Below, in pieces: positions 35,701 to 39,214 of a DNA stretch of 39,214 bases. The DNA lies in contig NZ_WMID02000044.1 in the NCBI RefSeq assembly GCF_009711165.2, forward strand, positions 1 through 39,214. Direction: 5' to 3'. Each line of letters begins with the position of its first letter. Within the stretch, counting starts at the first letter, position 1. The stretch comes from Flavobacterium sp. MC2016-06 (GTDB lineage Bacteria; Bacteroidota; Bacteroidia; Flavobacteriales; Flavobacteriaceae). The position numbers and the translations under genes were made by a program. The notes under the pieces are model-generated. The model did not search any database, had not been told where the DNA came from, and was given only the letters and a program-made list of their open reading frames with translations.

Positions 35701-38700
35701 GAACAGTTAACTCAAAAGGAACTTGGACTTGTACTGCTGTATCTGCAGGAAACACTGGTGATGTGGTAATAACACAAACACCAGCAGACAGTTATGTTGC
35801 AAATGCTGTTGTAGTTCCAGGAAGAACTTATGAGTTTACTTATACCATTGCTGCTCATAATACTTGTCCTGCAAGTTCAGATACGGTACAAATAATAGTA
35901 AATAATGGTTCTAGTGCTCCGCCAGATGCAGGAGATGATTTTGCAATATGTAGAGATGACAGCAGTACAATTGTTTTGGATGGAAATACGCCTCCAGTAG
36001 ATGTTGATACTGCCGAATGGAGATGGGTATTAAGACCCTCAGGAAGTGTTGCTAATATTACAGATATTAATAATCCAGTTTCGCCAGTTACAAACTTAAC
36101 AGTGCCGGGTTTATATATATTAGAATGGGTTTTTATTAATGCAAGCTGTAGTAATTTATCAGACATTGTTCGTATTAATGTATCTCAAGCTCCTAGTACT
36201 GCAAATGCAGGACCGGATGATACAGTTGCCTGTCAGCAAAGTTACACGACCAATGCTGTAGCACCTACGGTTGGAATAGGAAAATGGACTTTTGCATCTC
36301 AGCCAGCAGGTGGAAGCGCAGTTATAGATAGCCCAAATAATCCGAAAACAACTTTGTCAAATGTTACAGTATTAGGAACCTATGTTTTAAATTGGACCGT
36401 AACAAATGGAACATTTACAAGTCCATCACTATGTGCGCCTTCTGTAGATCAAGTTTCAGTTACCTTTAATGATACACCGCCAACAATTGCAAATGCAGGA
36501 CCAGATCAACAATTATGTGCCGCTACGCAGACTAATCTTGCTGCTGTTGCGGTTACTCAAGGAAAAGGAACTTGGACACAAACTTCTGGAAGTCCAGCTA
36601 ATATTGCATCACCAAATAGTCCGACAACGCTTGTTTTTGGTTTAACAACTGGAATTTATCAATTTACTTGGACAGCAACGACTGTAAATGAAGACGGCTG
36701 CTCTTCTTCAGATACGATGCAAATTCAAATTTTTGCACAGCCTGTTAATGCAAATGCAGGCCCAGATCAGACACTTCCTGAATTTTCACCTGTAATAATG
36801 GCTGCATCTACGCCTACAGTAGGCCAAGGAGAGTGGGTTAGAATTTCAGGACCTACTTCTGTTGTTGTATTTGCAAGTAGAACTTCTGCAACAACAGCCG
36901 TTTCGGGTTTAAGTGTAGGCACAACTGTTTTTGAATGGCGCGTAACCAATGGTCCATGTGTTGCAGCAACAGACAGGGTAAATATTACGATAGTTGCTCA
37001 AACAGATTTAGAACTGACAAAATCTGTTACGCCAACCAATGTAAATATAGGTGACGAGGTTACTTTTACTATAAATGTATTTAATAATAATGCTGCAGGA
37101 GGAACGGTAAATGCAACCGGTGTTAGCGTAAAAGATCTTTTACCAAACGGTTATACACTAGTTTCAGGTTCTGTTAGTAATGGTGGCGTTTACAATTTAG
37201 GTGATGCTTCTGTAACATGGTCAAATTTAAATATAGCACTTGGCGCAACGTTGAGTCTTACTTTTAAAGCTAAAATAAACGCGACAGGTACTTATGTAAA
37301 TACTGCCGAAATCAGTGCCTGCGATCAGATTGATATTGATAGTACACCGAACAATAATATTGGATCAGAAGATGATCAAGATGATGCTTCAGTTTCAGTT
37401 GAATCAGCCGATTTATCAGTATTAAAATCAGTAGCACCAACTTCTGTAAATGTTGGCAATAATGTTGTTTTCACCATAGCAGTTACGAATTCTGGACCCA
37501 ATAATGCAACAAATGTTTCGGTTAGAGATCAATTACCTGCGGGTTATACTTATGTAAGTGATAGTGGAGCAGGTGCATATAATGCAGCAACAGCAAGATG
37601 GACTGTAGGAGGTTTAAATAATGGAAGTACTGCAACGCTAAATATTACTGCGACTGTAAAAGCAAGCAGTTTAACAAACGCATATCAAAATACAGCGCAA
37701 GTTATAGCATCAGACCAAAGAGATCCAGACAGTGTACCTAATAATGATGACGGAGATCAAAGTGAAGATGACGAATCTGCTGCAACAGTAACAATTCTTC
37801 CAGATAATGTAGATTTAATATTAACTAAAAAAGTGGTTAATGATAATATAACGCCTTTAGTGGGGTCTCAAATTGCATTTCAGGTTACGGTAAAAAACAC
37901 GAGTACGACTACTGCGACTGGAGTTCAGGTTAAAGATCTATTGCCTTCTGGATACAGCTATGTATTATTTAGTTCTACTTCAGGAAATTATGATGAAACA
38001 ACAGGGATTTGGGACGTTGGTATTGTTAATGCAGGAACTTCAGAAATTTTATTATTAACAGTAAACGTCAATCCTGCTGGAGGTTATCTTAATATTGCAG
38101 AAGTAACAAGCTGTGATCAGCCAGATATTGATAGTACACCAAATAATGGAGTAACAACAGAAGATGATTATGCGAGTGTTTCTACAACACCAGTTACCGG
38201 TTCTGCTAATTTATCATTAACCAAAACAATAGTTGGAGGAAATACATCACCAGGAGTAGGTTCAAATGTTTCATTTGAAATTATTGTTACCAACAATGGT
38301 CCTCAAGATGCGGCAGGAGTTCAAATAACTGATTTATTACCGTCTGGTTATACTTATAATATTTCGACCACATCTGTTGGGACTTACAATGCTGTTTCTG
38401 GAGTTTGGAATGTTGGAGGATTGCCAAACGGAGCCTCTGAATCATTAACGATTAATGCAAAAGTAAACGCAGCGGGAAATTATACTAATATTGCAGAAGT
38501 TACGGCAAGCAATTTACCAGACCCAAATAGTACACCAAATAATGGAGTTGCGACAGAAGATGATTATGCAAGTGTTGTAATAACACCAATAACGGGTTCT
38601 GCTGATTTATCTTTAACTAAAATTATTGTTGGAGGCAATACATCACCTTTAATAGGAACAAATGTTTCATTTGAAATTATTGTTACTAACAGTGGGCCTC

Positions 38701-39214
38701 AAAACCCAACAGGTGTACAAGTTACAGATTTACTTCCTTCAGGTTATACTTATAATGTTGCTACTACTTCTGTTGGAAATTATGATGCTGGAACAGGAAT
38801 TTGGAATGTTGGAGTACTGCCAACGGGACAATCAGAAACATTAACTATTAATGCGAGAGTAAACGCGACAGGTGTTTATACGAATGTTGCAGAAGTTACA
38901 GCCAGCAGTTTATTAGATCCTGATAGTACGCCAAATAATACAATTGCAACCGAAGATGATTATGCAAGTGTTATAGTTACACCAACAACTGGTTCTGCCG
39001 ATTTATCTTTAACTAAAATTATTGTTGGAGGAAATACATTACCATTAGTTGGAGCTCTAATCACTTTTAATATTGTAGTTAATAATTCTGGCCCGCAAAA
39101 TGCAACAGGAATAACAGTAACCGATCTATTGCCAAATGGTTATACATTAGTTTCATCAACTGTTACAACTGGCAGTTATAATACGACAACCGGATTATGG
39201 ACACTTGGTTCATT
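32715..39214 (+). CDS. Giant secreted PKD-like/DUF11 repeat protein, 3' end outside the window
   Basis: One frame stays open from ATG 32715 to the right edge, giving at least 2166 aa with no stop. The start is supported by a signal peptide: a basic stretch near residues 13-18, a hydrophobic helix 19-34 and cleavage after KAQ (37). Residues about 38-1430 hold some 14 PKD-like domains of 90-105 aa, most opening with A-N/D-A-G-x-D and a cysteine and closing with a strand such as GTYxFxWxV. From residue 1431 DUF11 domains follow, starting at 1431, 1566, 1700, 1832, 1964 and 2096. A cysteine-bearing acidic DxDSTPNN-EDD segment ends the DUF11 units. Such proteins are large cell-surface adhesins of Bacteroidota, usually exported by the type IX system with a C-terminal sorting domain, which would lie beyond this window. 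Confidence 0.92.
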   Translation, partial: MEQDYQIRPFGYRIIKKKLFFWSLILFFGSFISIKAQNCVVNAGVLNETICAIDAMTLVGNTPSPIIGTVSWTQISGPSVIITSPNSSTTTVTGYTGGNTYVFRYSATCGDGIVTYQDKTVIVEPITIANAGTNIASCPNSSGSITVTGNQPENSGETGHWEITGANNAGVVINFPTSATTTLTLPTTRCGVSTLTWVIEGPDYAPGQNCSSSSSITVTNYGGVIPVTAGSDITLSNCYTTTQNVNLNGSFGGCGLNGQNGTWTFVSGPSTPTIANANSNTTNIFNLQEGTYVMRWSVAGPCVSGTDEVSITVPAATQDVTTLTGGTEYTYFCDNTVTQVTLSGQAPLYAGETVLWTQTGGSTSPLPNIESPTNPTTLITGISEAGDPYTFRYTLTNSVTGCISTKDYVVEYKATDRTILANNGDNIFGDCDQTDFSIPIAVTGTGTNKYRFLTGPISSPLGPFPTNAVVVGNNLNVTLIEPGTYILQFVRSETGDLPVGCDYGFDSITIVVSADATPSNAGSDVNLDCGVTVAPLSGVGISGAGNHYWTQISGPNTAVITARLEQNTTATGLISGTYEFQYITKGGGTKCPLSIDNVTVYVSDSTLSIADAGTDTTTCVNSQLTLNGNVPAAGEYGLWSQIPDPANPADDDVLVFSDTSDPHATVTGFTALGTVNRVQWTIGYIHPGTGGCSAPVSDFIDITTSGGIAPAVADAGPDACYPITTTSINLAASNPSINSNGAWTVSPSTGAAIVDVADPQTAVTITANGTYTFTWTITPILGSCGTSSDNVVITIAEDAIVADAGGDQNLCDDEATMTAVLPAGTTGLWTRISGLENYTISDPTDPHALFTFTSSGPYVFRWTITSGSCSAAVAFDDVKIIIGLPPSAATAGPDQVICGTTAQMTGSSYDPFFEVGEWSLLAGAPNIPVIVDATNPTTAINNLVEGTYVFRWKVESRGNFICPGATYDDVTIEVVAPASAGSDQVLCNVTSVQLVGTVNSKGTWTCTAVSAGNTGDVVITQTPADSYVANAVVVPGRTYEFTYTIAAHNTCPASSDTVQIIVNNGSSAPPDAGDDFAICRDDSSTIVLDGNTPPVDVDTAEWRWVLRPSGSVANITDINNPVSPVTNLTVPGLYILEWVFINASCSNLSDIVRINVSQAPSTANAGPDDTVACQQSYTTNAVAPTVGIGKWTFASQPAGGSAVIDSPNNPKTTLSNVTVLGTYVLNWTVTNGTFTSPSLCAPSVDQVSVTFNDTPPTIANAGPDQQLCAATQTNLAAVAVTQGKGTWTQTSGSPANIASPNSPTTLVFGLTTGIYQFTWTATTVNEDGCSSSDTMQIQIFAQPVNANAGPDQTLPEFSPVIMAASTPTVGQGEWVRISGPTSVVVFASRTSATTAVSGLSVGTTVFEWRVTNGPCVAATDRVNITIVAQTDLELTKSVTPTNVNIGDEVTFTINVFNNNAAGGTVNATGVSVKDLLPNGYTLVSGSVSNGGVYNLGDASVTWSNLNIALGATLSLTFKAKINATGTYVNTAEISACDQIDIDSTPNNNIGSEDDQDDASVSVESADLSVLKSVAPTSVNVGNNVVFTIAVTNSGPNNATNVSVRDQLPAGYTYVSDSGAGAYNAATARWTVGGLNNGSTATLNITATVKASSLTNAYQNTAQVIASDQRDPDSVPNNDDGDQSEDDESAATVTILPDNVDLILTKKVVNDNITPLVGSQIAFQVTVKNTSTTTATGVQVKDLLPSGYSYVLFSSTSGNYDETTGIWDVGIVNAGTSEILLLTVNVNPAGGYLNIAEVTSCDQPDIDSTPNNGVTTEDDYASVSTTPVTGSANLSLTKTIVGGNTSPGVGSNVSFEIIVTNNGPQDAAGVQITDLLPSGYTYNISTTSVGTYNAVSGVWNVGGLPNGASESLTINAKVNAAGNYTNIAEVTASNLPDPNSTPNNGVATEDDYASVVITPITGSADLSLTKIIVGGNTSPLIGTNVSFEIIVTNSGPQNPTGVQVTDLLPSGYTYNVATTSVGNYDAGTGIWNVGVLPTGQSETLTINARVNATGVYTNVAEVTASSLLDPDSTPNNTIATEDDYASVIVTPTTGSADLSLTKIIVGGNTLPLVGALITFNIVVNNSGPQNATGITVTDLLPNGYTLVSSTVTTGSYNTTTGLWTLGS
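37005..39214 (+). repeat. Tandem DUF11-coding repeats, period 396-405 bp
   Basis: Units begin at 37005, 37410, 37812, 38208, 38604 and 39000, spaced 405, 402, 396, 396 and 396 bp. The last three are similar at the DNA level too, sharing runs such as AAATGTTTCATTTGAAATTA and AGAAGATGATTATGCAAGTG. The first two units are more divergent. The array continues past the window. Confidence 0.9.

Noticed and set aside
35855..36949. Minus-strand open frames of 103 and 60 codons inside the giant gene
   Set aside because: They lie antisense to PKD-like repeats and only reflect their Thr/Ala-rich codon pattern.
32715..39214. Identification of the giant protein as the gliding adhesin SprB
   Set aside because: PKD-like and DUF11 repeats occur in many surface proteins of the phylum; no SprB-specific feature or neighbouring gliding gene is visible and the C-terminus is missing.

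Overview
The window is AT-rich DNA from a member of the Bacteroidota, almost certainly a Flavobacterium-like species. The evidence is the SusC/SusD pair with a FecI/FecR regulator, the DUF4974-type FecR tail, TAnnTTTG-type -7 promoter boxes, the lack of Shine-Dalgarno sequences, a giant PKD-like/DUF11 surface protein, and palindromic repeats of the kind scattered through flavobacterial genomes. No rRNA, tRNA, CRISPR array, transposase or phage gene was seen. The species assignment is inference from gene content.

Layout. 1-332: two copies of a palindromic intergenic repeat and a terminator. 333-4283 (minus): a compact five-gene operon kaiC-kaiB-kaiB-PAS histidine kinase-receiver, with a candidate promoter at 4306-4339. 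4447-6792 (minus): an ECF42-type sigma factor with TPR tail, a DGPF/YCII protein and an AhpD-like protein, with an 18-copy heptamer tandem repeat directly upstream of the sigma gene. 6921-9107 (minus): a membrane-anchored protein of unknown function, a DUF2798 protein and flavohemoglobin Hmp, whose upstream region carries a candidate Crp/Fnr-type operator. 9247-10000: a gene-free array of 208-bp repeats.

10111-25823 (plus): a FecI-like sigma factor, FecR anti-sigma factor, SusC-like TonB-dependent transporter, SusD-like lipoprotein, periplasmic thioredoxin-domain protein, alpha/beta hydrolase, DsbD electron transporter and M16 zinc protease, ending in a clear terminator. I read this as an import-and-process locus in which a ligand, perhaps a disulfide-containing peptide, is taken up by SusCD, reduced with electrons from DsbD and cleaved by the protease. 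25824-26588: repeats, a terminator and a decayed AraC regulator. 26589-32520: two divergent secreted arylsulfatases, then an outer-membrane MetA-like channel and a small secreted DUF2541-like protein. 32715-39214: a giant secreted protein with about 14 PKD-like domains followed by at least six DUF11 repeats, running off the right edge.

The most unusual feature is the kaiC-kaiB-kaiB-kinase-receiver operon. It is a self-contained clock-like signalling cassette outside cyanobacteria, without kaiA and with its own output kinase and single-domain receiver. The SusCD-thioredoxin-DsbD-M16 locus is the second most interesting.
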